Shown here: in pieces, positions 46,499 to 55,353 of the stretch
Position numbering within the stretch: position 1 is the first letter of the stretch
Layout: every line of letters begins with the position of its first letter
DNA from: an uncultured Aquimarina sp.
Lineage (GTDB): Bacteria; Bacteroidota; Bacteroidia; Flavobacteriales; Flavobacteriaceae
Direction: 5' to 3'
DNA: 64,000 bases
Assembly: GCA_947497175.1 (NCBI GenBank)
Contig: CANMFM010000006.1
Location: 310,001-374,000, forward strand
The notes under the pieces: model-generated
The model's database searches: none
What the model was told of the DNA's origin: nothing
Seen by the model: the letters and a program-made list of their open reading frames with translations, nothing else
Made by a program: the position numbers and the translations under genes

Positions 46499-46870
46499 TT
46501 AATAATTTGTTTCGATAACTGTAGTTTTTGCATCTCCCCAAAGTCCTTCTATATCATAGAATTCTCTTATGTGTTTTTGGAAAACGTGCACTACTACATT
46601 TACATAATCAATTAGGACCCATTCTGCATTTTCACTACCCTCTACATGCCAGGGCTTGTCTTTAAGCTCTTTGCTTACTGTTTTTTGAATAGAATTAACA
46701 ATTGCATTTACTTGGGTATTGGATGTTCCGTTGCAGATTACAAAGTAACTACATACCGTATTTTCGATCTCTCTAAGATCTAAAATATTGATGTCATTAC
46801 CTTTTACTTCTTCAATACCTTTTAATATTTGAGTGATTAATTGATCAGTGCCGATTTCTTTTTTAGTCAT
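46499..46870 (-). CDS. rsfS: Ribosomal silencing factor RsfS
   Basis: A 123-residue protein that binds L14 of the 50S subunit and prevents subunit joining in starvation. The DUF143 core is seen: DILDLREIENTVCSYFVICNG, TSNTQVNAIVNSI, WHVEGSENAEWVLIDYVNV and VHVFQKHIREFYDIEGLWGDA. It forms a two-gene operon with ftsH and is divergent from birA. Confidence 0.95.
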   Translation of the reverse strand: MTKKEIGTDQLITQILKGIEEVKGNDINILDLREIENTVCSYFVICNGTSNTQVNAIVNSIQKTVSKELKDKPWHVEGSENAEWVLIDYVNVVVHVFQKHIREFYDIEGLWGDAKTTVIETNY

Positions 46871-46959
46871 GCATTTTTTTAATTTGTGTAAAGTTATTAC
46901 TTTTTATCATTTTAATGTCTTTATTATTCTGACATTTATGAAACTTTTACACGTTTTAC

Positions 46960-47691
46960 ATGGATATAATCAAAGTTGATGCCATTGCGTCTACAAATAC
47001 ATTTCTTAGAGAGCTGAATCGAGAAAAACATCTCGTTGACCCAGTTTGCGTATTGGCACTAGAACAACTTGCAGGCAAAGGACAAATGGGAACAGTTTGG
47101 CAAAGTAATCCAGGAGAAAATCTTACCTGTAGTGTGTTTATGCCTGTCACGGGATTAAATCTGGTTGATCAGTTCTATGTTTCAATAAGTACATCACTAG
47201 CTATCTGTGATATGTTACATAGCCTGATGGTTCCAAAATTATCTATAAAATGGCCTAACGACATTCTGTCAGATCGTTTTAAGATATGTGGTGTTTTGAT
47301 AGAAAATATTGTTAAGAATGGCAGGTTGACCGGAGTTATTATTGGTATCGGTATTAATATTAATCAAATGTCATTTGAAAACCTTCCTCAAGCGAGGTCT
47401 TTAAAACAGATTTTAGGTAAGAGTTTTACTATTGATGAAGTTTTATACGCATTGTTAAGCAGGATAGAGAAAAGATTTTCAGAGTTACATTGCTCTGTAT
47501 TTGAGAGACTTAAAAGTGAATATGAACGTAATCTTTTTAGAAAAAATAAGCCCTCTACATTTGTTGATGCAAAGGGTGATTCTTTTGTAGGAATCATTCA
47601 ATCGATTACTGATCAGGGCAAACTTCAGGTTTTGTTAGAAGATGAAGTTATTTCTGATTATGGATTGAAAGAAATCACGTTACTTTATTAG
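46960..47691 (+). CDS. birA: Biotin--[acetyl-CoA-carboxylase] ligase
   Basis: Attaches biotin to the carboxyl carrier protein. The 243-residue protein lacks the N-terminal HTH repressor domain of E. coli BirA, so it is only the ligase. LAGKGQMGTVWQSNPGENL is the biotinyl-AMP-binding loop (GRGRxGR in E. coli), and IKWPNDILSDRFKICGVLIE follows. It is divergent from rsfS. The SH3-like C-terminal part (SFVGIIQSITDQGKLQV) is intact. Confidence 0.93.
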   Translation: MDIIKVDAIASTNTFLRELNREKHLVDPVCVLALEQLAGKGQMGTVWQSNPGENLTCSVFMPVTGLNLVDQFYVSISTSLAICDMLHSLMVPKLSIKWPNDILSDRFKICGVLIENIVKNGRLTGVIIGIGININQMSFENLPQARSLKQILGKSFTIDEVLYALLSRIEKRFSELHCSVFERLKSEYERNLFRKNKPSTFVDAKGDSFVGIIQSITDQGKLQVLLEDEVISDYGLKEITLLY

Positions 47692-47692
47692 T

Positions 47693-47747
47693 AAGGGAGT
47701 GCTTGAATTTTAGTACTCTTGAGTTTTATATACAAGTACCCTTTTTT
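47693..47747 (+). terminator. Possible terminator of birA
   Basis: AAGGG and TGCTTG on the left pair with CAAGTA and CCCTT on the right across a long loop, followed by TTTTTT. The stem is interrupted, so confidence is moderate. Confidence 0.4.
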
Positions 47748-47819
47748 GCTAAAAATTGAATAAAAAATAAGTAAATAAAAAAAGATTTAATTTTCTCACA
47801 CTATCAAATTCTCAAAAAA

Positions 47820-48212
47820 TTACAGCTTCCCAATATTCTCGCTAAGCGTATTGATAAAATTCTGAATGGGATTTTTAATCATCATAGCCATCATAGCATT
47901 AAATTCACCATCAAAAGTGAGTTTTGCAGTACTTCTTCCATCTTCAGTACTGTCGATATCCGCTTTTAAGGTAAAAGGTAGTTTGTCACTAGCAGCTCCT
48001 AAAACTACTTGGCTGTGAGGAGTGTTTCCCTTTTGATCCAATACTAATTCTGGCATTCCTTTCAATTGAAAAAGAAACCTGGAATCACTTATTTTTTCAA
48101 ATTTTTGTTTGCTTTCCGGCATAAGTTGTTCAAAATTTTCAACCTTAATTAAAAAATTGAACACTTCTTCGGCAGTTTTATTAACATTAACGGTAGGGCT
48201 CTCTAAATTCAT
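47820..48212 (-). CDS. SRPBCC-fold (polyketide cyclase-like) small protein
   Basis: A 130-residue protein beginning MNLESPTVNVNKTAEEVF and continuing LIKVENFEQLMPESKQKFE, a pattern of the START/SRPBCC superfamily with a hydrophobic ligand pocket. C-terminal helix MMIKNPIQNFINTLSENIG. It follows pyrE by 15 bases on the same strand. Ligand and function are unknown; a link to pyrimidine metabolism is not implied by the fold. Confidence 0.75.
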   Translation of the reverse strand: MNLESPTVNVNKTAEEVFNFLIKVENFEQLMPESKQKFEKISDSRFLFQLKGMPELVLDQKGNTPHSQVVLGAASDKLPFTLKADIDSTEDGRSTAKLTFDGEFNAMMAMMIKNPIQNFINTLSENIGKL

Positions 48213-48227
48213 AATTGTATTTGATCA

Positions 48228-48869
48228 TTATATATTCCACTCGGCGGGATTTGTTCTCCAGCTTTGCAAGGTTTGTTGTTGTTCTTTTGTAATGTAATCT
48301 GTATCCAGAGCTTGTTCCAAAAGATTATCATAATTACTTAACGTGTGCAAAGACAATGCCGCTTCTTCAAAATTTTGAACGGCAATATCAAAGCCATAAT
48401 TAAATATAGCTACCATACCCATTACGTTTGAATCCGCTTCTTTTAATGCCTTTACAGCATTAAGGCTACTTTTTCCGGTACTTATTAAATCTTCTACTAC
48501 AACTACATTTTTACCAGAAGGTACACTGCCTTCAATTTGATTCTTTCTACCATGTTTTTTGGCCTCTGGACGTACATAAATAAATGGTAAATCCAATTCT
48601 TCAGCAACGAGCATACCAATACCAATAGCCCCTGTGGCTACACCTGCAATCACATCGGGTTTACCGTATGTAGACTCAATAAACTGAGCTAGATTTTTCT
48701 TTAGATAGTTACGAATCTCAGGATAGGATAAAGTAACGCGATTATCACAGTAAATAGGAGATTTCCATCCGGAAGCCCAAGTAAACGGATCTTGTGGTTG
48801 TAATTTTATTGCATTAATTTGCAGCAGTAGTTCAGCAGTTTTTTTTGCTGTATCTTTATCAAAAATCAT
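48228..48869 (-). CDS. pyrE: Orotate phosphoribosyltransferase
   Basis: Makes OMP from orotate and PRPP in pyrimidine synthesis. The 213-residue protein has the PRPP-binding motif VVVVEDLISTGKSSLNAV, the flexible-loop region RPEAKKHGRKNQIEG, and GVATGAIGIGMLVAEEL. Its start codon lies only 8 bases from the Nudix gene's start on the other strand, and its -7 element covers that start codon, so its mRNA must be nearly leaderless. Confidence 0.95.
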   Translation of the reverse strand: MIFDKDTAKKTAELLLQINAIKLQPQDPFTWASGWKSPIYCDNRVTLSYPEIRNYLKKNLAQFIESTYGKPDVIAGVATGAIGIGMLVAEELDLPFIYVRPEAKKHGRKNQIEGSVPSGKNVVVVEDLISTGKSSLNAVKALKEADSNVMGMVAIFNYGFDIAVQNFEEAALSLHTLSNYDNLLEQALDTDYITKEQQQTLQSWRTNPAEWNI

Positions 48870-48882
48870 AGTTGCAAATGTA
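48851..48882. promoter_or_regulatory. Overlapping divergent promoters of pyrE and the Nudix gene
   Basis: CAAATGTA at 48875-48882 is TACATTTG on the minus strand, an exact -7 element for pyrE that contains the Nudix ATG (48878-48880). On the plus strand TATCTTTA at 48851-48858, inside the pyrE coding region, is a one-mismatch -7 element for the Nudix gene. Each promoter lies in or next to the other gene's first codons. Confidence 0.5.
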
Positions 48883-49486
48883 TAAAGTTTTTGTGAATAA
48901 TACGCCCATTATTCTGTCTACAAAAAAGTCTATTGAAGGGTATCAAACGATTTCTATTAAAGAAGCTGATTTTCCAACCATTATAAGAGATGTTCTTAGA
49001 AAAGAAGCTGAATGTGAAGAGGTAAAATATCATCTTTATCATAAAACAGAAGACAAACTTATAGCGCATTTATATAAAAAACTACCGGTAGTTGTTGCAG
49101 GAGGAGGCAAAGCATATAACGCCAACATGGATATCCTTTTTATTAAACGTAATGGGAAATGGGATTTGCCTAAAGGAAAAATTGAAAAAAAAGAACATAT
49201 AGAAACTGCAGCCATTAGGGAGGTTGAGGAAGAGACCGGGGTGACGGGTTTAGAAATCACAAAGTTCTTATGTAAAACTTTTCATGTTTTTAAAAGAGCA
49301 GGAGAGTTTAGGCTTAAAGTGACATACTGGTTTGAAATGAAAACAGAATTTGACGGCGTGCTTGTACCTCAAAAGAATGAAGGGATCACCAAAGTGCGTT
49401 GGAAGAATAAAAAGAAAGCTAAAAAAGCACTTCTGAATTCTTATGCAAATATCAAAAAGTTATTTTCACACGACTATTTATCTTGA
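48878..49486 (+). CDS. Nudix hydrolase
   Basis: A 202-residue hydrolase of nucleoside diphosphates linked to another moiety. The Nudix box is complete: GKIEKKEHIETAAIREVEEE followed by TGV, with the Glu residues that bind Mg. N-terminal residues 1-75 form a separate part without a recognised family. The ATG at 48878 (MYKVFVNNTP) is chosen over a TTG two codons upstream. The end overlaps the M14 peptidase gene by 9 bases, tail to tail. Substrate unknown. Confidence 0.9.
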   Translation: MYKVFVNNTPIILSTKKSIEGYQTISIKEADFPTIIRDVLRKEAECEEVKYHLYHKTEDKLIAHLYKKLPVVVAGGGKAYNANMDILFIKRNGKWDLPKGKIEKKEHIETAAIREVEEETGVTGLEITKFLCKTFHVFKRAGEFRLKVTYWFEMKTEFDGVLVPQKNEGITKVRWKNKKKAKKALLNSYANIKKLFSHDYLS

Positions 49487-51223
49487 TACGCGATACACCG
49501 GATAGCGCATATGAGCTTTTTCATAATGATCAGTTTGTTTGTGTATCCAATCTAATTGCGCAAACCAATTATTAGCAAAGGCAGTGTCTTTCTTCTTTTC
49601 TTTGAAACGTACCCTTAATTTGTTGTTTTTCTGTAATATCGCGGCAGCCTTATCTTCCCAGACATAGGTTGAAAACCCTTCTTTTTGTTGTAGAATAGTG
49701 TCAAAGAAATTCCAGTTAAAGAACGAATCTACTGCCTCAGGTTCTAAGGTTTCTATGAGATATCTAAATCCTTTTTGACGAGTAGGTACAATAATATCTC
49801 CTTTTTTGAATGTGATCTTTTTACTGCTTTTCTCTACTGAAGTCTCGTAATGAAGATAATGACCCTCATAAGGCATTTTTCGACTTTTAAACGCATCAAT
49901 ATGATATACTTCTACTACAAAAGTTGAATCTTTTTCTAAAGTGCTGAACTCTATTTTATTCAAATTTAACACTTCAATTACATTCCACCATCCTTTGGGG
50001 ATGATGTAGGCTGCAGGAATTTCAATCTCTTTTGATGGGGTAAAATAATTTTGATAACGAATTTCTTTACTATACGCTCTGTCTTGGTCATATTTTAAGC
50101 GTTTCGCTCCTGTAATTTCGCTATCAACATATTCACCTTCGTATCCTTTGAAATTAAATCTCGTCGCCTGAGTGGTATCAATCTGCCATTGTATTGGATA
50201 TGTTTTCCTTTTCGATTGTTCTGCAAAAGCTTTTTCTCGTAATGATCGTATCGTCAAGCCATCTTTTTCAGTAATTTCAATCATAGATTTCATAAGTTCA
50301 TAAGTTCCTTTAACCCTTTTTTTGTAAGGCTTGAGCATATGAGTTTCTATCATCATTCCTAGTGTATTCCATAACGTTGTATACCCCGTAGAGTATCTGG
50401 GAGCATCCATAAACTGGGTCCATCCTCTATCGGGTGTGGTTCCCCATACATTGACATAGGGTGTGATGTCCCATTTTTTATTTTTAAGTGAAGCTTCCAG
50501 TTGTGGGTGCATTTGTGTGTGTAGATACGCTCCTAATTTACCTCCTAATTTATTATGCTGTGTGAAAAGATGTGTCAGTGTATATTGATAATCAGCGCCA
50601 TTGCTTACATGATTGTCAATGAAAACATCTGGCTGTACCAGATGAAATATTTTAGCAAAAGTCCTGGCATTTTTAGTGTCATTTTTGATAAAATCTCTGT
50701 TTAAATCATAATTACGTGCATTTCCTCTAAAACCATATATTTTAGGACCATTTTGATTGGTTCTTGTACCCGAGTTTCGGTTAAGAGCTCCGCCTATATT
50801 GTAGATTGGGATGGCCACTAAAACAGTATTTTTCGGGGCTTCAGTTATACCTTGAGCGATATCTCTAAATAACAGCATAGTAGCATCAATCCCATCACTT
50901 TCTCCAGGATGAATACCATTATTGATCAACAAAATCCTCTTATTTTGACGAATCTTCTCGAAATCAAATACCTGATCAGGATTTAAAGTCACAATATGCA
51001 AGGGAGTTCCACTATCGGTCATTCCAATTTCTCGAATATTAATTTCGGAATAGGTTTTTGCAAGATTTTTATAATATTGAATTACTTCTGGATACGTTGG
51101 TGTCTCGTCTCCGTTGCTTTTTTCAAAAGAGGTAGTAAAATCAAATTTTGTTGATATGTTCTTTTCTGAAGTAGTACAAGAAATAAGGAGTAGAAAGCTG
51201 AAAACAGATACAATTTTATGCAT
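49478..51223 (-). CDS. M14-family zinc carboxypeptidase-like lipoprotein
   Basis: A 581-residue lipoprotein (lipobox FLLLIS-C, Cys16). The zinc site of M14 peptidases is present: His105 and Glu108 in NNGIHPGESDG, with His205 in FIDNHVSNGAD as third ligand, and an Arg/Asn pair in RGNARNYDLNRDF for carboxylate binding. The C-terminal half (about 330-581) is beta-rich without a recognised family. It is probably exposed on the cell surface or in the periplasm and removes residues from peptides or peptidoglycan fragments. The usual catalytic Glu near the C-terminus of the domain cannot be placed with certainty. Confidence 0.85.
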   Translation of the reverse strand: MHKIVSVFSFLLLISCTTSEKNISTKFDFTTSFEKSNGDETPTYPEVIQYYKNLAKTYSEINIREIGMTDSGTPLHIVTLNPDQVFDFEKIRQNKRILLINNGIHPGESDGIDATMLLFRDIAQGITEAPKNTVLVAIPIYNIGGALNRNSGTRTNQNGPKIYGFRGNARNYDLNRDFIKNDTKNARTFAKIFHLVQPDVFIDNHVSNGADYQYTLTHLFTQHNKLGGKLGAYLHTQMHPQLEASLKNKKWDITPYVNVWGTTPDRGWTQFMDAPRYSTGYTTLWNTLGMMIETHMLKPYKKRVKGTYELMKSMIEITEKDGLTIRSLREKAFAEQSKRKTYPIQWQIDTTQATRFNFKGYEGEYVDSEITGAKRLKYDQDRAYSKEIRYQNYFTPSKEIEIPAAYIIPKGWWNVIEVLNLNKIEFSTLEKDSTFVVEVYHIDAFKSRKMPYEGHYLHYETSVEKSSKKITFKKGDIIVPTRQKGFRYLIETLEPEAVDSFFNWNFFDTILQQKEGFSTYVWEDKAAAILQKNNKLRVRFKEKKKDTAFANNWFAQLDWIHKQTDHYEKAHMRYPVYRVSR

Positions 51224-51323
51224 GATTGATGAGTATAAAATCCAAATATACTAAGTTTTAGACATTAAGAATTGTCTATAACGTTTTAGTTTAGACTGGA
51301 AGTCAGATACATTTCAATTTTAC

Positions 51324-51353
51324 TTGTTGTACTCTAAAATAAACGTATTTTTG
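51324..51353 (+). promoter_or_regulatory. Promoter of the SulP transporter gene
   Basis: TTG at 51324-51326 and TATTTTTG at 51346-51353 with a 19-bp spacer match the Bacteroidetes two-part consensus, 20 bp before the ATG. It may also drive the Lgt-like/radical SAM cassette 41 bp after the transporter. Confidence 0.7.
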
Positions 51354-51373
51354 CACCCTCAAATACCATTACT

Positions 51374-52972
51374 ATGACAGAGTTTGTAAGAAAGAGAGTG
51401 GCAAATGCCAAAAATGATATTCTATCCGGATTAACGGTAGCATTAGCTTTAGTGCCTGAAGCTGTAGCTTTTGCTTTCGTTGCAGGGGTAGACCCTTTGG
51501 TAGGATTGTACGCTGCTTTTATGATTGGATTGATCACTTCCATATTTGGTGGTCGCCCAGGGATGATTTCTGGTGCCACTGGAGCATTAGCAGTAGTTAT
51601 GGTTAGTCTTGTAGCCGAAGGTAATGCTATGGGAGAAGAAGGTGAGCAGTTAGGATTGTATTATCTTTTTGCAACTGTAATTCTTATGGGAGGTATCCAA
51701 ATGCTAGCAGGCGTACTTAAGCTTGGTAAATTTGTTCGTTTGATTCCCCATCCGGTGATGATGGGATTTGTAAACGGATTGGCAATCGTGATCTTTCTCT
51801 CTCAGTTAGGTATGTTCAAAGAATTTATAAATGGAGAAAAAGTATGGATGCAAGGCTCCGACTTATGGATGATGATTGGATTGGTATTTTTAACCATGGC
51901 AATTATGTGGGGGCTTCCTAAATTAAAGGCAACCGCAAAATTACCCGAGGCATTAATCGGTATTGTTGTCGTTTCTGCCATTGTGATTCTGGGAAAATTA
52001 GAGGTAGCCACTGTGGGTAGTTTTATAAGAGATGGAGGAGGAGAAGGACTAAAAGGCGGGTTACCTCAGTTTCAGTTTGATATATTTGATAAAGTACCAA
52101 TGACATGGGAGACTTTTAGATTTATTGGTCCTTATGCCTTAATACTTGCAGCAATCGGTTTGATAGAATCGCTCATGACATTAAATCTTATTGACGAGTT
52201 AACAGAAACCAGAGGAAATTCTAATAGAGAGTGTCTGGCTCAAGGTGGTGCAAATATTGTTACCGGACTTTTTGGAGGAATGGGAGGTTGCGCTATGATA
52301 GGGCAATCTATAATTAATATTAAAGGAGGAGGGCGTACTCGACTCTCAGGTATTGTGGCCGCAGTAACATTATTGTTGTTTATTTTGTTTGCGTCTGGGT
52401 TGATTGAGCAGGTTCCTATCGCCGCGTTGGTAGGCGTAATGTTTATGGTTGTGATCGGTACCTTTGCGTGGTCCAGCTTTAGAATTTTAAATAAAATACC
52501 GCTTACAGATGCTATTGTACTCATAGCAGTATCTCTATTAACAGTATTTTTTGACTTAGCTGTAGCAGTTATTGCCGGAGTAATTATGTCGGCACTGGCA
52601 TTTGCCTGGGAAAACGCTAAGAAAATTAGAGCAAGAAAACATGTAAAGGAGGATGGTACCAAAGTATACGAAATATGGGGGCCTCTTTTCTTTGGAAGTA
52701 TACAAGCATTTAACAGTAAATTTGATGTAGCAAATGACCCAGAGCGCATTGAAATCGATTTTATCGAATCTCGCGTTAGCGATCATTCAGCATTAGAAGC
52801 AATCTTTAATCTGGTAGGAAAATATGAAGAAGCAGGTAAAAAGGTTCGAATTAAGCACCTTAGCGAAGAATGTCAGGCATTAATGATAAAAGCTTCTCCA
52901 AGATTAGCTAATGTGATAGAGCACGATGTAGACGACCCAAGATACCATGTAATGGCAAAAGCAATGAAATAA
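51374..52972 (+). CDS. SulP-family anion transporter with STAS domain
   Basis: A 532-residue inner-membrane transporter of the SLC26/SulP family, carrying sulfate, bicarbonate or similar anions. Family blocks include GLTVALALVPEAVAFAFVAG, LYAAFMIGLITSIFGGRPGM, SGATGALAVVMVSL and NIKGGGRTRLSGIVAA; about 12 membrane segments precede a cytoplasmic STAS domain (about 430-525). It lies 41 bases before the Lgt-like gene on the same strand. Sulfate uptake for sulfonolipids would be an attractive link but is not shown. Confidence 0.92.
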   Translation: MTEFVRKRVANAKNDILSGLTVALALVPEAVAFAFVAGVDPLVGLYAAFMIGLITSIFGGRPGMISGATGALAVVMVSLVAEGNAMGEEGEQLGLYYLFATVILMGGIQMLAGVLKLGKFVRLIPHPVMMGFVNGLAIVIFLSQLGMFKEFINGEKVWMQGSDLWMMIGLVFLTMAIMWGLPKLKATAKLPEALIGIVVVSAIVILGKLEVATVGSFIRDGGGEGLKGGLPQFQFDIFDKVPMTWETFRFIGPYALILAAIGLIESLMTLNLIDELTETRGNSNRECLAQGGANIVTGLFGGMGGCAMIGQSIINIKGGGRTRLSGIVAAVTLLLFILFASGLIEQVPIAALVGVMFMVVIGTFAWSSFRILNKIPLTDAIVLIAVSLLTVFFDLAVAVIAGVIMSALAFAWENAKKIRARKHVKEDGTKVYEIWGPLFFGSIQAFNSKFDVANDPERIEIDFIESRVSDHSALEAIFNLVGKYEEAGKKVRIKHLSEECQALMIKASPRLANVIEHDVDDPRYHVMAKAMK

Positions 52973-53013
52973 AAATGATGTATATTTTGATACTAAATCG
53001 AATCTAATTTATC

Positions 53014-53772
53014 ATGGATATTCCTTTTGAACCTATTGTTTTTGGTATTAAAGTGAATATCCATTTGATTTTAGAATATGCTGCTTTTTTTATAGGATTT
53101 CGTTATTATGTATATCTCAAAAAAAATATAAAGGACCCTATCACAGATCATAATCGATTGTCAATTATTATAGGTGCAGTATTTGGAGCATTTTTTGGAT
53201 CTAGAATTATGGGTTTTCTGGAACAGCCTATGTTTGCTATGGGCCCACAATACATTCTTTCGATACTAAGTGCCAAGACGATCATGGGCGGACTTTTTGG
53301 AGGTTTACTTGGGGTGGAGTTGGCTAAAAGAATTATTCGAGAAAAGCATTCTTCAGGAGATCTATTTACATTTCCGATCATTTTGGGAATCATTATTGGT
53401 AGGGTTGGTTGTTTTTTAGCAGGGACTACCGAGTTTACCTATGGTAATGAAACATCATCTTTTTTGGGCATGGATTTAGGAGATGGAATATTAAGATACC
53501 CAATAGCATTGTTCGAGGTCATTTTTTTAGTAGGTCTGTGGCTTTTTTTAAAACAGCTTCAAAAAAAACATACCTATAAAAGCGGAATCCTGTTTCGGTA
53601 TTTCATGATCCTTTATTTTCTATTTAGATTTATTATAGAATTCTTGAAACCTAATATATTTTTGATTTTAGGATTAAGTAGTATTCAGTATTTATGTATC
53701 TTATGCTTGATTTATTATTGGAAAACAATTCGAGATACATTTTATGCCAACAAGAAACTATACGTATTATGA
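53014..53772 (+). CDS. Lgt-like membrane protein lacking the catalytic histidine
   Basis: A 252-residue polytopic membrane protein related to prolipoprotein diacylglyceryl transferase. The Lgt topology and the GRVGCFLAGTTE block (Arg130, aligned with the essential Arg region of Lgt) are seen. But the place of the essential His (SFHGG in Lgt, SHGAA in this genome's lgt) reads TIMGGLFGG, and the RHPxQLYE signature is RYPIALFE. It therefore probably does not act as a standard Lgt. Its last 29 bases overlap the start of the radical SAM gene, so the two are translationally coupled. A role in binding or presenting a diacylglyceryl lipid is inferred. Confidence 0.85.
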   Translation: MDIPFEPIVFGIKVNIHLILEYAAFFIGFRYYVYLKKNIKDPITDHNRLSIIIGAVFGAFFGSRIMGFLEQPMFAMGPQYILSILSAKTIMGGLFGGLLGVELAKRIIREKHSSGDLFTFPIILGIIIGRVGCFLAGTTEFTYGNETSSFLGMDLGDGILRYPIALFEVIFLVGLWLFLKQLQKKHTYKSGILFRYFMILYFLFRFIIEFLKPNIFLILGLSSIQYLCILCLIYYWKTIRDTFYANKKLYVL

Positions 53773-55138
53773 TTATACATTAAGCTTATGCCCAACTTGT
53801 CTTAAAAGAATAGATGCCAAGATTGTTTTTGAAGAAGGTAAAGTTTTTATGTTAAAGCGCTGTCCAGAACACGGTCGATCAAAAGTTTTGATAGCAGATG
53901 ATATAGAATATTATAAGAATATCAGAAACTACAACAAGCCTTCAGAGTTCCCCTATAAATTTAATACTACTACAGATTATGGATGCCCGTATGATTGTGG
54001 ATTATGCCCCGATCATGAACAACACTCATGTTTAACTATTATTGAAGTCACAGACCGCTGTAATCTTACTTGCCCTACGTGTTATGCATCATCATCACCG
54101 CACTATGGTCGCCATCGAACTATGGAAGAGATTAAAAAAATGCTGGATACTATCGTAGAAAATGAGAAAGAACCAGACGTGGTACAAATAAGTGGTGGTG
54201 AACCTACTGTGCATCCTCAATTTTTTGAAATTTTGGATTATGCCAAGCAATTGCCTATTCGGCATCTTATGTTGAATACTAATGGGGTACGTATCGCTAA
54301 GGATATTAAATTTGTTGAACGCTTAGCAAGTTATATGCCAGATTTTGAAGTTTACTTGCAATTTGATTCTTTACAAAAAATAGCTTTAGAAAAATTAAGA
54401 GGTGAAGATCTAACACCTATTAGGAAACAAGCCATCGATAACTTAAATCAATTTAACCTATCGACAACATTAGTAGTTACTTTAGAGAAAGGATTAAATG
54501 ATGATCAAATAGGAGAGATTATTTCGTTTGCTACAAAACAAAAAAGTGTTAGGGGAGTTACATTTCAGCCTACACAAATTGCGGGAAGATTAGAAGATTT
54601 TGATACACAAACCAACCGAATTACACTTACCGAAGTTAGAAGAAAAATACTAGAGCAATCTCCAATATTTGAATCTGATGATTTAATACCTGTGCCCTGT
54701 AACCCCGATGCTTTAGTAATGGGGTATGCATTAAAAAATGAGGATGGTATTTTACCACTCACCCGATACGTAAACCCTGCAGATTTATTAGATAATGGAA
54801 AAAATACTATTGTTTATGAGCAAGATTATGCACTACATGGCAAAATGCTAGAGTTGTTTAGTACCGGGAACTCTGTTGAAACTGCATCAGAAAACCTGAA
54901 ATCTATTATGTGTTGTTTGCCCGATATTGATGCTCCCAACCTGGGATATGAAAATTTATTTAGGATTATCATTATGCAATTTATTGATGCTTACAATTTT
55001 GATGTACGTGCAATAAAAAAATCCTGTGTTCATATTGTGAATAAAGATTATAAAATTATTCCTTTTGAAACGATGAATTTATTCTATAGGGATGATAAAC
55101 GAGCATATTTAGAACAACTAAGAAAAGATGTGATATGA
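53744..55138 (+). CDS. Tes-like radical SAM protein
   Basis: A 464-residue radical SAM enzyme resembling archaeal tetraether lipid synthase (Tes, MJ0619/MA_1486 family), which couples lipid tails by C-C bonds. Seen in order: a rubredoxin-like start with Cys16-P-T-Cys19 and Cys40-PEHG; Cys81, Cys85 and Cys88 in GCPYDCGLCPDHEQHSC; the radical SAM cluster Cys106-x3-Cys110-x2-Cys113 in RCNLTCPTCYA; ISGGEPTVHP; LNTNG and VYLQFDSL; and a C-terminal SIMCCLPD and KKSCVHIVNKDYKIIPF segment. It starts inside the Lgt-like gene and ends with ATGA shared with a small membrane-protein gene. Family likeness is strong; the substrate in this bacterium is unknown. The Cys I expect after IIPF in Tes is absent (IIPFETMN). 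Confidence 0.85.
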   Translation: MPTRNYTYYDYTLSLCPTCLKRIDAKIVFEEGKVFMLKRCPEHGRSKVLIADDIEYYKNIRNYNKPSEFPYKFNTTTDYGCPYDCGLCPDHEQHSCLTIIEVTDRCNLTCPTCYASSSPHYGRHRTMEEIKKMLDTIVENEKEPDVVQISGGEPTVHPQFFEILDYAKQLPIRHLMLNTNGVRIAKDIKFVERLASYMPDFEVYLQFDSLQKIALEKLRGEDLTPIRKQAIDNLNQFNLSTTLVVTLEKGLNDDQIGEIISFATKQKSVRGVTFQPTQIAGRLEDFDTQTNRITLTEVRRKILEQSPIFESDDLIPVPCNPDALVMGYALKNEDGILPLTRYVNPADLLDNGKNTIVYEQDYALHGKMLELFSTGNSVETASENLKSIMCCLPDIDAPNLGYENLFRIIIMQFIDAYNFDVRAIKKSCVHIVNKDYKIIPFETMNLFYRDDKRAYLEQLRKDVI

Positions 55139-55353
55139 TTTTAAATTCAATGGTATTTGAACCCGGTAATTTAGATGGGATAATTTATTTGATTCTCTTA
55201 ATTCTTCTTGGTCCGCCAATTTTTCTTGCTATTATCGGATTGATCTTGTTTAGAACAGCAAGTCGTAAGGCAGGAAAAGTATTTTTTATACTTTCCGGGA
55301 TATATCTTGTAGTCGGATTGGGTATTTGCGGAGCTTTAATGACTGGATTTTAA
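55135..55353 (+). CDS. Small membrane protein coupled to the Tes-like gene
   Basis: A 72-residue protein with two membrane helices (about 15-40, IIYLILLILLGPPIFLAIIG, and about 50-70) joined by a short basic loop (FRTASRKAGK). The start overlaps the radical SAM stop in ATGA, and it is convergent with the methyltransferase gene by a 4-base overlap. It is small enough to be an accessory subunit of a membrane enzyme complex. I recognise no family. Confidence 0.7.
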   Translation: MILNSMVFEPGNLDGIIYLILLILLGPPIFLAIIGLILFRTASRKAGKVFFILSGIYLVVGLGICGALMTGF

